Origin: Nematostella vectensis
Lineage: Eukaryota; Cnidaria; Anthozoa; Actiniaria; Edwardsiidae
Assembly (NCBI RefSeq): GCF_932526225.1
Contig: NC_064042.1
Span: forward strand, 1,347,001 to 1,411,000
Reading direction: 5' to 3'
Length of the DNA: 64,000 bases
In this document: positions 45,001 through 56,808 of the stretch, piece by piece
How positions within the stretch are numbered: position 1 is the stretch's first letter
How the letters are laid out: every line of letters begins with the position of its first letter
Notes under the pieces: model-generated
What the model was told of the DNA's origin: nothing
What the model saw: only the letters and a program-made list of their open reading frames with translations
Databases searched by the model: none
Program-made: the position numbers and the translations under genes

Positions 45001-46643
45001 TAAAAGAAAAAAAAAATATTAAAAAAAGAAAGACTTGAAATAAGTCGATTGTCCCCCCTACCCACCCCCAAACTTTTTAACATGTCCCTGTATATGGAAA
45101 ACAGTGACTTGGGCACTGTAGACTCCTAGCATTAAAATACTACCTTGAAAGTATTCATGGAGTTGCTCAGTTAAGAAAGGTGATGCTGAAGCATATTTCT
45201 TGAATATCTTGGCCCCGGCGATTTTTTCTCCTAGCCAGCCTAGGAAGATAATCCCAGTACAGACCTTTATTTCCTCTTCTGTGATCACTTCCTTGCCATA
45301 GTACTCATTGTATATAATTGCAAGGTCTTTAGTTGGTACAAACCTGTTGAAAAATTATTTTACATGTGTAAATATTAGAAAAATTATCACACTCATGATG
45401 TAAGTATTTCCTGTTTCTGCCCTCTTCAGATACATACAAACATATGTAGTGGATGCACCCAAACCTCCCTTGGCTGCTGAAAATAGAGTCATTTCTTATT
45501 GAAGGATTGTAAAATGCATCCTTTTCCATATGATACCTTTGACTGCACACCCACTTGAGCAAATCCTGGGTATGCGCTTAATTTCTCTTATCTGCCTACA
45601 CTGTATGTTCCCTTTGCTATTGATAATAGACATTCATAAAACATAAAAAGATAGTACCATTTATCCATGGATAGTGGCACAGGCTTTGTATCTCCTTCGA
45701 ATGTGTTGATGAGATCACCTCCTTCATCACCAACACTATGAGCAGCTGGAAATGACCCAAAGAAATTGACATCTCCCATGGTCCGTAGGAATCCCTGTTT
45801 AATGCCGAGACTGTGCCAAGTCACATCCGCCATTTGATGAGAAACATATCCAAGAGTGAAGGCTACTAGCTTCTCTGTGGCCTGTATGAAGGGTGACATG
45901 AAAAAGGCTATAAAATCATCTTCAGAAATGACAATCCCCTCCTTTCTCCATCCTTCCTCATTATACACACTTATATGAAAAGCTGTGTCTACCTGCACAG
46001 CTTCTATTAAAAGGTGGAAAAAAAAAAATAGCGAGTGTGCCGAGTGTTCGGCTTTACCGGAAGCCGATCAAGTAGACACAGCGTAAATAAAAATATTGGA
46101 ATGTGTTTTTTCACAAAATTAAAAGAAAAATCCTTTCAGTGGATCCATAAATGAAAAGTTTATTGGGAACGTCGGATCATAATGTATCTGCCTAATTACA
46201 ACGTTTGGCAAGAAAACCTCTTCCTCCCCCCCCCCCCCCCCCCCCCCCCAGCAGTTTCCCCAAAAAATCCAAATACAAGCCAAAGAATTAAAGGTCTATC
46301 TAACCTCGTCCCACGGCTTGGGGTATTTTCGTCTGATGTAATTCACAGTAGCGTTCAGGAAAGGGACCCAATGCGTATCTTCAGCGACTTGGTGGTACTT
46401 GCCGCCATAGCACAAATTTGAATACATCGCGTCAGGGTACGGATTTCCGGCAATAAAGCCATCTTGGTGAGCTAAAATAATCTTTCGGTAGCTTGTATTC
46501 CCTCTCTGATCGTCAAACCACTCGAGAGCTTGGTGTGCTATGGCAATGTGCGTACTGATGCCACATTGCAAAGATGGAGAAATAATTATAGAGATAGAAA
46601 AACAAGAGATTAGAAAAGCGGAGTACAACCAGCATTCCAGCAT
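39037..46643 (-). CDS. GPLD1: GPI-specific phospholipase D (complete, 12 exons)
   Basis: Secreted enzyme that hydrolyses the inositol-phosphate bond of GPI anchors and releases GPI-linked proteins. Minus-strand exons: 46643-46305, 45881-45658, 45343-45144, 44790-44364, 43881-43607, 43309-42925, 42400-42213, 41877-41756, 41350-41206, 40706-40606, 40075-40049 and 39189-39037. All phases close, giving 861 aa. Signal peptide 1-26. The N-terminal zinc-dependent phospholipase C-like domain has CGISTHIAIAHQAL and the metal motif HQMADVTWH (His128, Asp132, His136). FG-GAP beta-propeller calcium loops: DLNKDGIDDLAV, DIDSDGYRDLIIG, DVNMDGIQDLLF. Conserved TDIDPCPGEK. Exon 11 is a 27-nt microexon (ASIAISSGG). 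In exon 7 a nearer acceptor was rejected because it gives an immediate stop. Confidence 0.96.
39344..40048 (-). repeat. 60-bp minisatellite derived from MITE C, next to the GPLD1 microexon
   Basis: A family C MITE starts at 39344. From its right end (GAGAAAAGAGGTCTCTGGTA) a 60-bp unit is repeated about 11 times to 40048, with almost no divergence. The unit also contains TCAAATGCGTGTGTGTATAC. On the minus strand the last unit runs into GTAAGTATACACACACG, the donor of the 27-nt exon (40049-40075), so the array starts at that splice site. Other units have GTATAAGTATAC in place of GTAAGT. Confidence 0.92.
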
Positions 46644-46939
46644 GTTATCTAGCCACCAAGACTACACTCCAAGAAAACCGAAGAAATATTGAACTCTATG
46701 GCAAGTCATTCAAAGTACGGAGGAGCAAAAAAGAAGTTTGATTGGCTGGCGGACGCTCGTGGATTCCGATTCGTGGACGACTCAAACACGAAGATTGACA
46801 TTCCAGTGTTCCGAATATTTATCGAGTTTTATTGGCTTCATAACATTGTTCATTTTTCGTGCCGCCTGACGAAAGGTCATCATACTCAAATATATGGATT
46901 CTTTTTGAAACCACATTTATCAGGGCACTATGTGAAATA
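46644..46939. promoter_or_regulatory. Divergent GPLD1/DIXDC1 promoter region
   Basis: 296 bp between the GPLD1 start codon (minus) and the proposed DIXDC1 start codon (plus). No obvious TATA box. Shared promoter is an inference from head-to-head spacing. Confidence 0.45.
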
Positions 46940-49900
46940 ATGCAGGGAATAACAGACCCCAGCATAAGACAAGGTCCTGCTGTATCAAATTTTCAAAGAA
47001 GCAAGGCTTTCGCTAGGAACGCGGCTTCGCCGCTAACACTACATCGAAAAAATCGCAAGTCGAAAGAAGAAGACCTTTCTCGACGTGAGGTAAAGTGCAT
47101 TTGATCCGCTTCATTTGTTGTCATGGTGCTTGTTCTACGAAGTTTAACTTTAGGTATAGAGCTTCTATATGTGTTTAGTAGTATACTGTCCTTTAAAATG
47201 CATTTGGTATGTAGTTAATAAAACATTTATTGCTGGCAAGCTAGCTAAGGGAGTTCACTACGAACACCTCCTCCGAGGGTTTTGACTGACGTAAAGTCAG
47301 AATCGCTGAAATTCTAGACTTGCTGTCTGTGTGGTTTGTAAATAAAATTCTTAATATAAAATGTCAGAGAAACTAAGGATTTTTCAATGAAGAAGGTTTT
47401 GAATGACTGTCTTTGTCTAACATGTCTCCCTAAGTGCAAAAACAACAAATAAAATTAGGCGCGCGAGACCAGTTATTGTAGAGAATTCAACATTAGCTGA
47501 TAACCTGAATTCCACATCGATTTTCACACATATCCAAATATTTTCTCTATTTCTCAACCCCTTTCCCAGCTCCTTATGGCTCTCAGTGGACATTTCTTAG
47601 GTTTATGGTAGTTTTGTTGATAAATTCGATTTGTAAAGACCGTTTTTCAGTTGCCCTCTTCGGGTGACTGGTTGACCCACAAACATTTTCCACCTGAATA
47701 AACACATCTAAATAAACCGAGGGTTTTATTGGGATATGATGTTAGAGCTCACAGGATGCTGTATTAATTATTTACTTTCTTATTATACCGAGATTACATA
47801 GAAACCAACTTTAACTTAATTGAAATTCATTCAAGATATTTTGTTTTTAAATTCTCCACTTGATTGAAATAATATATTATTAGCTACATTTTCTCTTGCT
47901 CTGATAGATTATTCGTTCAGTTAAGTGAAGGGGTATGGATTTATTAATTTTTTTTTCCTGAGCTTGAGTTCTATTTTTAATTTATTTTGTATTGTAAATT
48001 ATACTTTATACTTTTGACATATATGTTTATACTTTATGTAATAGAATGTTTTGTTGACACTTGTGCGTATGAAAGACATTTCCAGGAATTTTATTTCTTT
48101 TTTTCTAAACAACTACATTGTAGGTATACATTTAATGAAGGTATGCAATAGTATAAAATATTTAAATGTTTCCATCCCCACAATTGTAATCGGTGGAGAT
48201 TTTCCTACGATGTCATCTTTGGTGTTAAGCCAACTTAATGCCTTGTTTTCTCAAGCAACACCTAAGTAATGTTGAAGAAATTTGTATGATAATTTTGATA
48301 TAAATGTAAAGGAAAATGTTATCCAAGCTATAAAGATACATATTATTTTTTGTTTGTTGTTGTTTTTTATTCAAACTATCTCACACCTAGATGTAAAAAG
48401 TTTTCAGCCCAGAAATATACAGACAGTTGTGGTTTGCTATACAAACAGTTGTGGTTTGCTGGTATTATTCAATAGTATTTCTTTGCTAATAATTGAAATT
48501 ATCATTACAATTAATGGCATATATTATTCTAAAATCTGCTTTGTTTTGCATATTAGTCACAAATGAGGAATGTTCACTCATGCTTCACAGTTTTTGTTGA
48601 ACAAGTGGAAAGCTTTATTCTCAAGTGCTAAGTCACATGCTTTTATATCCTCATGCAATTTAAAACAAAGAACTCTCTATGAAAGTGAGTTCTTCGTTTT
48701 CTTCCAAATCCAGGATAACTACAATGTAGAAAAGTCATTGTGGATGTTTGTTTTGATGGGAGCTAAGGGGTTCTGGAGTCTTCAATTTAACCAAATTATC
48801 CATGCCGTCTCAGACGATGGCCGAAGCTCATCAACACCACCATCATTGCCACAAATCTAAGTACACAAATTCTGGTAGTTTAGACTTGGCATATTTGGTG
48901 AGTTTTTTACTTTAAATCTATGTAGCTGTATAATTGATAAAGTGCCACCAGATGTATGTACATTTTGTAGCTACAACTATCAGTGAATATGATTGTTCTT
49001 ATGGATTACTTATTATATAGGAACAACTCCAGGCATATACTGCATGGGTCAACTCACAGTTAAAGAAGCGACCAGGGAGTCGTGTAATCCAAAATCTGCC
49101 TATAGACATGAAGGATGGTGTGGCATTTATCCAGCTGATAGAAGTAGTTGGTAAGTATTGTATAAATGTCCTAATTGGTAGTATCATACTATTTATTGCA
49201 AATCCTATCAGATTTATATCTAAAAAATGCTACTCATCCAACAAATTGTTTACTCCAGAAAGAAGTTTGATTTCTTTCTCTCTATATACATATTGCAGAT
49301 ATAAGGTTGTACTTGATAATCCATAGTTTGTAATCTGCATTGCTTTAAAAAATGTTAATTATTTGTACACAAATTTACAAACAAGACTCAATCAAATGAC
49401 ACATTATAAGACACATTAAAGATGCCTTTGATTAATTTTTTTTAATTTATCAAATTTAATTCTGTAGTTAGAAAAAGTTATTCAAAACTATTTGAAAATA
49501 GTTGAGCTATTTCCAAACATGTTTTTTTTCTTTTACACTAATGTTTTAATTCAATATATTGGAGGCCATTTTTTAAGATATCCATGTACTCACAGCTTTG
49601 AATGATACTATAACTATTAACAAAAATATGCACAAATCATTTCAATGACAAACAACTGTGTGGAGTCTCCTTGATTTGCTCAAATTTATTATTTTAAGTC
49701 CTGAGTTGAGTTGAGTTGCCTATTGTCATTGATAATCTTGCCTTACCAGCTGGGGAGAGTTTGCACCTCAATGAAAACCCTACCAGCATGGCGGCAATGA
49801 AGGATAATGTTGACCAGGTTTTGCAGTTCATGGCGGTCAACAAAATCAAGATGCATCATACTTCATCTAAAGGTACTGCAGATGAGATATGAGTTTGTTA

Positions 49901-52900
49901 GTTCCTGTTCCTGGTGTAGATTTTTCTCCATGTTACCCAATTTTCCTTCACAAAACCAATAATTTTGATTGTAAGCTGTGTTCTGTGGTCAGACATGAAT
50001 TGTATGCAAAGTTGCAAAACAAAGGATTAGACAGACTCAGTGATGATATCTTAGGGGGTTCTGTGGTACAAGCAAAAGGTCAGAGATTTTTGGCCTGATA
50101 TGCTAATCCTCAGTATAAATGGGGGTTAGACATTATTTATTGTCATTTCTTATGCTTAGAAATCCTTGAGGGCAGTCTCAAGGCCATCATGAGACTTATT
50201 CTAGCACTTGCCGCACACTTCAAGCCTGGCAGTGTCAAGCAGACTGTCCAGAATTCTAGTCTCCATGCTGCACCTACTGGCCGTAAGGTGGCGCGCACCC
50301 CATCTGCGGCAGCAGCTGCGGCAGGAGCAGCAGCAGCTATTGCTGAGGCCAGTCGAGCTGCAGCTAATGTTGGCAGACACATACCTTCTCGACTGAAGTA
50401 AGTAATAAGCAAATAAGCATGTTAAAAGTGCTTGTGCATAATTCATATTTTATAGGCTTTTAAAAGCCTAAAGGATTTTTAAAGATCCTTTGCAAATAAA
50501 ATATAATTTCCTGTAGGCAATAAAAAAACTACTTGGATTACAGGAAAAATCAATCCATTCTACACAAAAAAATTGTTCTTCATTTGCAACTGACAATCAT
50601 GAATGCAATTGTAGTAAAAGTACTGCTCCTTGATGGTATAGCGTTCCTAGCGGTTCTTTGCAATCTACGGACAAGGACATGACTTACAGTCCCCAATGTA
50701 GAGAACAAGTTTTACACCCCTTAAAAAATTCCCAGGAACAAACGCTGGCCCATGTAGTCCTTCTAAAAAATAATATTTGGAATAAGAAATATATGTGAAA
50801 ATAGATATTATTTTCATGTACAGTAAGTTGAATCTTTGGTTTAAGACATGTTTTCTTTTTGCTTTTTTTTTTACCCTTAAGAAAACATAGAGCTGATCTG
50901 CTGAAGACACCCAAAGTAGAGGTGGAACATTCTTCTGCCAGTGACACAGGCAGCCCTATGCTACCTGCCAGTGACTCGTTACCTGGAACACCGCGTAAGC
51001 TGAGCAGATCCTCAGTGGAAACCCCTAGGGAAACCAGATCTGGGAGGTCTACCCCGGGAAGTGGGTCTAACACACCCAGACGTTGGAGGCAAGATGGGTC
51101 TGAGCACTCTGGATCAGATGTTGAATCTGGGGCGAGCTCTAAGAAAAAGCTGCTGTCTAAGAGGGTGTCGACTGTGGCGACAGATTTCTTGTATGAGTTG
51201 AGTCTGGATCATGATGCTATGGATGACGATGTTGGAGAGACCAAGGGAATGCTGCTGGAGCTACAAAAACTTGTGAGTATAGTGTGCTATCCAGTGACCT
51301 CCTTCCCAGGGGGTGTGTAGAGTTGCAGTTGTACCTTTCACAAATTTTTACCTTCTATTATTTTATTCTTCTCTCCATTTAGCTTTTAGATGGCCGCATA
51401 GAGGAGGATGAAGTCCCTGTTGAACACACCCACCTAGAGGGGGTCAACCTGCAGGAGCAACTCACCATAGTAAACAGCAGACTGAGTCAGCAGAGTGCAG
51501 AGTATGACCAGCTCAAGTCAGAACGCAACAAGTACAAAGAGGAATGTATCAACTTACAAGGCATGAAATCAGGGCTACTATCCCGCCTAAACCAGCAGGA
51601 GGAAGTGATAATGCAGCTGAAATCTGAGCTACTCAAGCATGGCTTTGAACAGCAGAACCGAAATGCTGATGTGGCAGAACTTCATCGTAAAGTTGACGAG
51701 AGAAATGGAGAGATATCGGCCATGAGAACAGAGTTGCTGCGACGAGAGAAGGCAATGGATCGGCAGCGTGCAGAGATGGAGGACATGCTACGAGAGATGG
51801 AGCAGATGAGATATGCGGAGGTTTGATTAGCACTATCTGATAGTCTGCATATGGCATTTAGTTTTAGTTTTCATAGTAAAGGTTTTTTCTGATTCTTCCA
51901 ATATTTATAAATTTTATGTTGACATGATTTGGGTCATAAGTTCTCATTTTCAATTAAATGATTGCCTATAAACAATTAGGTAAGGTAGTCTTACCAAATT
52001 AATAATCAGGTTTTTCACATGTCATAGGCCGCCTCAGGTCACCATGGTGATGAATCCCAGGTGCTGGAGCTTCAACAGAAGATAATTGAGCTGCAGGAAC
52101 ACCTCCAGGCAGTGACGTCACATGAGGTGGGTAAAGATAGATACACCATAGATACACCACTTGATGTGGGTGCAGGCGTAGAATACACAGTTGGGTAGAG
52201 AGATGTAGACCTTTTTCAGCAGGGCTTTCATTAGGCTCTGACGGCTGGCGGGACCACCAGCTATCTTCCAGTTTTATTTGGGCTGATAAATTTTTAATTT
52301 TTTTTGAACTTATAAAATAACTTCCACCCTCTACTTATCAATCTCCACCACCTACTCTGAAACTTAAAGAAACCCCTGTTCAGGTTATCAAAACTGATTC
52401 ATGTTAGTGAAAAACATACTAATATGTCCACTGTATCTATAGGCTGACATCTCAAGTCGGATAGTGACGCAAGACCAGAAGATGTTATCTCTTGAACAAA
52501 AGATTTTGTCTTCACAAAATGCAGATCAGCAAGGGTTGAGTAGACCGGTAAGACATCAACGTCACCCAACCCCAGTAGGAAAAACGCAGTGGAGCACAAA
52601 TTAGAAAGGGGGTCCTCAATACCCTCTCCCTTCTGTTTTATTTTACTAACATTTGGCCTGGGCTGAGCTGATTTGAGGGGGGAAAAGGGAGTGGAGACAG
52701 ACCTTTCTTAAGCCTCCCTTGCCTTGCCATCTTCTTTAACCTTAGGGGTACTGACTTTGCACTGTAATTGCCTTTCCCTAATTCTGAATATATGAAAAAG
52801 AGTCAGATGGAACAGTCTCTCACCGGAGACCAGGGAATCAGAGTCTTTGTCCTCATTAAAGAAAAAACTGACCACTCACAGATACCACATTTAGTTAAAA

Positions 52901-55900
52901 TTTTTATTACCATGTTCATACCATATATATTGTAATTCTACTTTATTCTATTTTTATCTACGAACCCCCTCTGTGGAAACCAGCTTATAGTTGTCAGACT
53001 CCTACCTACACTACCTGCACTTCCAATGGCATTGTTCATCACTGGTATGTTTTTTAGTCCACAGAGGAGATGGATATGGTCCGAGAAGCAATACAGAGTT
53101 TGCGTGAGTGCTTCCGCTCACATGACCCTCATCAGCACACCCTGGACACTCTTGAACAGGTGCTGTATCATTACTAGCAATAAGGGACCTTCATTATTAC
53201 ACCCATGTCACCACACCCTGGGCACTCTTTGACAGGTGCTGTATTTTTTATAGCAACAAGGGACCATGTAACCGCATGCTGCCCATTATTGAACACTTGT
53301 ACTCTTTTATTGCTGCTCACTTACCTCATGTCACAACATTATGATATATATGCCAAGCTCCTATATAATATCCAAAATACTACACCATTGATGAAGTGCT
53401 ATTAGGCTTTGTAGACAGACTATTTATCTCTGCACCCAGGCATTGCTAAGCCCAGGTTATAAAATCAAGCATGTACTCATGATTTGCTGAGGGGGTGGGG
53501 CTTTGCAGCCAAAGATGTCATACGGAAAAAGGATAGAATTTCAATGAGAGAAATTACCTGCTTTCTAGCAAGGGGTGGTGCACACATACCCTATGCATCA
53601 CCCTAGGTATCTAAAATTTGAGGCTATACATCTGCTTTGTTCTTGAGAAAGCCAATAAAATACTCATGCTAATAATGCCAGAGTCATTTCTAAATATATA
53701 ATATGTTGAAACAACTGCTATGTTAATTGCAGACTATAACAAGCCTGCTGGATAGGCCAGTATTAAACGGGTCATTCCACAGAGAAGAAGTAAGTTTTTT
53801 TCTATTAGTTTTTTTTTTTATTATGTACCTATAACATTAAAAGCATTATGTCTGTCAGGCAAACGTTTTTTATTGGTTGAGAAGCTGTATAACATCATCA
53901 ACCTGCACTAGCTTTGAATTTGGGCACCATTACCATAAAGCAAAACATGACAAAATCACAGAGGTTGTTTGAGATAACATACCTACTACCTAACTATACC
54001 TTTAATTCTGGGAGACAGGACAAAAGAACATGAGTTTGCTAACTTGCCATTGGTCATTCTAAGAAGTATTGAGTTTGCTGACCTGCCCTTGGCTATTCTT
54101 AGGAAGTAAACGGTGTGGAGTATAATGATAAGTATGGCTATGTGAAGCAGCACCATCGACATGACGGCTCCAGGGTGCTTGAAAGAGACGGCACAGGAGT
54201 CTCTACCAAGGTGCTGTACTTCACTGAGAAGACTGTCACCCCTTTCCTTACCTCCATCCCTAAAAGGTATGTTTTACCAATTCCTAGAAAACTTCTGCAT
54301 TATGCAGTTTTCAGGACTTGGGGTGGGGATGGAGGTGTTCACTCCCCCTACTGACCTGCCCTTATCACAGCCTGGGTAACATCACTCTACAAGACTTGGG
54401 GGGGGGGGGGTAATATGTGCTTGTCCTTCCTACTCCATCCCTGTCAGTACTGACCTGCCCTTATCACAGCCTGGGTAACATCACTCTACAAGACTAGGGG
54501 GGGGGGGGGGGTAATATGTGCTTGTCCTTCCTACTCCACCCCTGTCAGTACTGACCTGCCCTTATCACAGCCTGGGTAACATCACTCTACAAGACTAGGG
54601 GGGGGGGGGGTAATATGTGCTTGTCCTTCCTACTCCACCCCTGTCAGTACTGACCTGTTCTTATCACAGCCTGGGTAACATCACTCTACAAGACTAGGGG
54701 GGGGGGGGGGGTAATATGTGTTTGTCCTTCCTACTCCACCCCTGTCAGTACTGACCTGCCCTTATCACAGCCTGGGTAACATCACTCTACAAGACTAGGG
54801 GGGGGGGTAATATGTGTTTGTCCTTCCTACTCCACCCCTGTCAGTACTGACCTGCCCTTATCACAGCCTGGGTAACATCACTCTACAAGACTAGGGGGGG
54901 GGGGGGTAATATGTGCTTGTCCTTCCTACTCCACCCCTGTCAGTACTGACCTGCCCTTATCACAGCCTGGGTAACATCACTCTACAAGACTAGGGGGGGG
55001 GGGGGGGTAATATGTGCTTGTCCTTCCTACTCCACCCCTGTCAGTACTGACCTGTGCTTATCACAGCCTGGGTAACATCACTCTACAAGACTAGGGGGGG
55101 GGGGGTAATATGTGTTTGTCCTTCCTACTCCACCCCTGTCAGTACTGACCTGCCCTTATCACAGCCTGGGTAACATCACTCTACAAGACTAGGGGGGGGG
55201 GGGGGTAATATGTGTTTGTCCTTCCTACTCCACCACTGTCACTACTGACCTGCCCTTATCACAGCCTGGGTAACATCACTCTACAAGACCAGGGGGGGGG
55301 GTAATATGTGTTTGTCCTTCCTACTCCATCCCTGTCAGTACTGACCTGCCCTTATCACAGCCTGGGTAACATCACTCTACAAGACCAGGGGGGGGGGGGG
55401 TAATATGTGTTTGTCCTTCCTACTCCATCCCTGTCAGTACTGACCTGCCCTTATCACAGCCTGGGTAACATTACTCTACAAGACTAGGGGGGGGGGGGTA
55501 ATATGTGCTTGTCCTTCCTACTCCACCCCTGTCAGTACTGACCTGCCCTTATCACAGCCTGGGTAACATTACTCTACAAGACTTGGGGGTGGGGGGGGTA
55601 ATATGTGCTTGTCCTTCCTACTCCACCCCTGCCAGTACTGACCTGCTCTCATCACCCCCAGGCTGGGTAACATTACTCTACGAGACTTCAAGCACATGTT
55701 TGATCGCCCGGGACCATACAGATTCCATTTCAAGGCTCTTGACCCAGAGTTTGGTACTGTCAAGGAAGAGGTACATACATCATTGTTGGTGTTTATCAGA
55801 GCATACATGTTTCTAGAAGATGGACTGCAACCGTGACTTGAATGCTTTTCTGTCTCTTTTAAGTTTTAATCATACTTAAGTAATTATTTAACAAAATGCT

Positions 55901-56081
55901 GACATTTGAACATGTGACTGTTATTTTTAAATTTTAGTTTTCTCATTCCTAGGTGATTGAAGATGATGACATCATCCCGGGCTGGGAGGGGAAAATCGTG
56001 GCATGGGTGGAGGAGGACATGGCACTTTTACCTCGGTATTCAGATGGCCACTCCCTGGCTTCAGCTGACAGGGATGGGTGA
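46940..56081 (+). CDS. DIXDC1: Dixin (DIX domain-containing 1), complete model, 13 exons
   Basis: Cytosolic Wnt-pathway adaptor that co-polymerises with Dishevelled/Axin through its DIX domain. Exons: 46940-47089, 49021-49150, 49750-49872, 50160-50397, 50882-51272, 51383-51820, 52028-52126, 52443-52547, 53058-53159, 53733-53789, 54103-54266, 55662-55770 and 55953-56081. All are GT-AG and in phase, 744 aa. Calponin-homology domain from [20 protein letters not shown] to [11 protein letters not shown] (about 51-160). Ala-rich and Ser/Pro-rich linker, then a long coiled coil in exons 6-9 ([20 protein letters not shown]). C-terminal DIX domain about 646-725: [60 protein letters not shown]. Exon 1 is the least certain part (chosen by phase and donor). 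The C-terminal tail lies in a repeat. Confidence 0.94.
47090..49020 (+). other. DIXDC1 intron 1
   Basis: AT-rich 1.9-kb intron under the proposed model. I see no additional exon, element end or tandem array. An alternative first exon could hide here. Confidence 0.4.
53098..53300 (+). repeat. Tandem duplication of DIXDC1 exon-9 end and donor
   Basis: The exon end CACACCCTGGACACTCTTGA, its donor and about 40 bp of intron are repeated at about 53212 (CACACCCTGGGCACTCTTTG + ACAGGTGCTG), with a third degraded copy near 53280 (GCCCATTATTGAACACTTG). The duplicate keeps an ACAG/GTGCTG decoy donor. Confidence 0.8.
54347..55661 (+). repeat. ~100-bp minisatellite carrying the DIXDC1 exon-12 acceptor
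   Basis: Thirteen units of about 95-106 bp fill intron 11. Each holds CTTATCACAG + CCTGGGTAACATCACTCTAC + AAGACT, a copy of the exon-12 acceptor and its first ~25 coding bases, then a run of 8-15 G and GTAATATGTGCTTGTCC. The real exon starts at 55662. In most copies the base change to CAAGACTAG creates an in-frame TAG eight codons after the decoy acceptor. The G-runs vary in length and could form quadruplexes. Confidence 0.95.
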
Positions 56082-56800
56082 CCCTGTCTACACAAGGCAC
56101 TTTGTTCCTGGTACTTAGACAAACATGACCTAGCTACAAGAGACGCAAAGAGATAACCTAGTCTATTCCTTGAAATACTCATGCTAAATGACCTGGCTAA
56201 AGCTGACAGAAAAAGCATTTCTAAATACACTTCCTAGTACTACATATTGCCTGAAGCAGGCTGAATGGATTTGATTACCCTGTCTAAGAAGAGCACTCCT
56301 CCATGGTTTTTCATACCAGATGACCTGGCTAATATGGAAATGAATAGGACAACCATGTCTAAGAGGGGCCACCTTAGTGTTTCTCATACCAACACAGACT
56401 GACTAAAGCAGGTGAACAGGAATGGGATACCCTGTCTAAGAGGTGCACCCCACCAAGGTTCTTATACCACATGACCTGGCTAACACAGACAGGAAAAGGA
56501 CAACCATGTCTAAGAGGGGCTACCTCAGTGCTTCTTATATGACACAAACTGATTAAAGTGGACAAACAGGAATGGGATACCCTGTCTAGGAGAGGCGCTC
56601 TTGAAGTACTCTTACAAAAACTACCTGGCTATAGTGAACAGGTATTCCTATGGATTCAACAGTAACCTACCTACAGTGAACAGAAATGGATGACCCTGTC
56701 TAAACAAGGCATTCCTTAGTGATAATGATACCAACAGATCCTGCCTAAAGCAGACACAGAAATAGATGACCCTGTCTAAATGGGGCACTTGCTACTTGGT
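56040..56800 (+). repeat. Degenerate ~95-bp repeat containing the DIXDC1 stop codon
   Basis: About eight diverged units built around ACCTGGCTNAAGCTGACAG, GATGACCCTGTCTAA and GGGGCAC. The first unit overlaps the end of exon 13 (encoding the SLASADRDG tail and the TGA), so the extreme C-terminus and the start of the 3' UTR come from the repeat. Confidence 0.8.
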
Positions 56801-56808
56801 ACCTAGGA

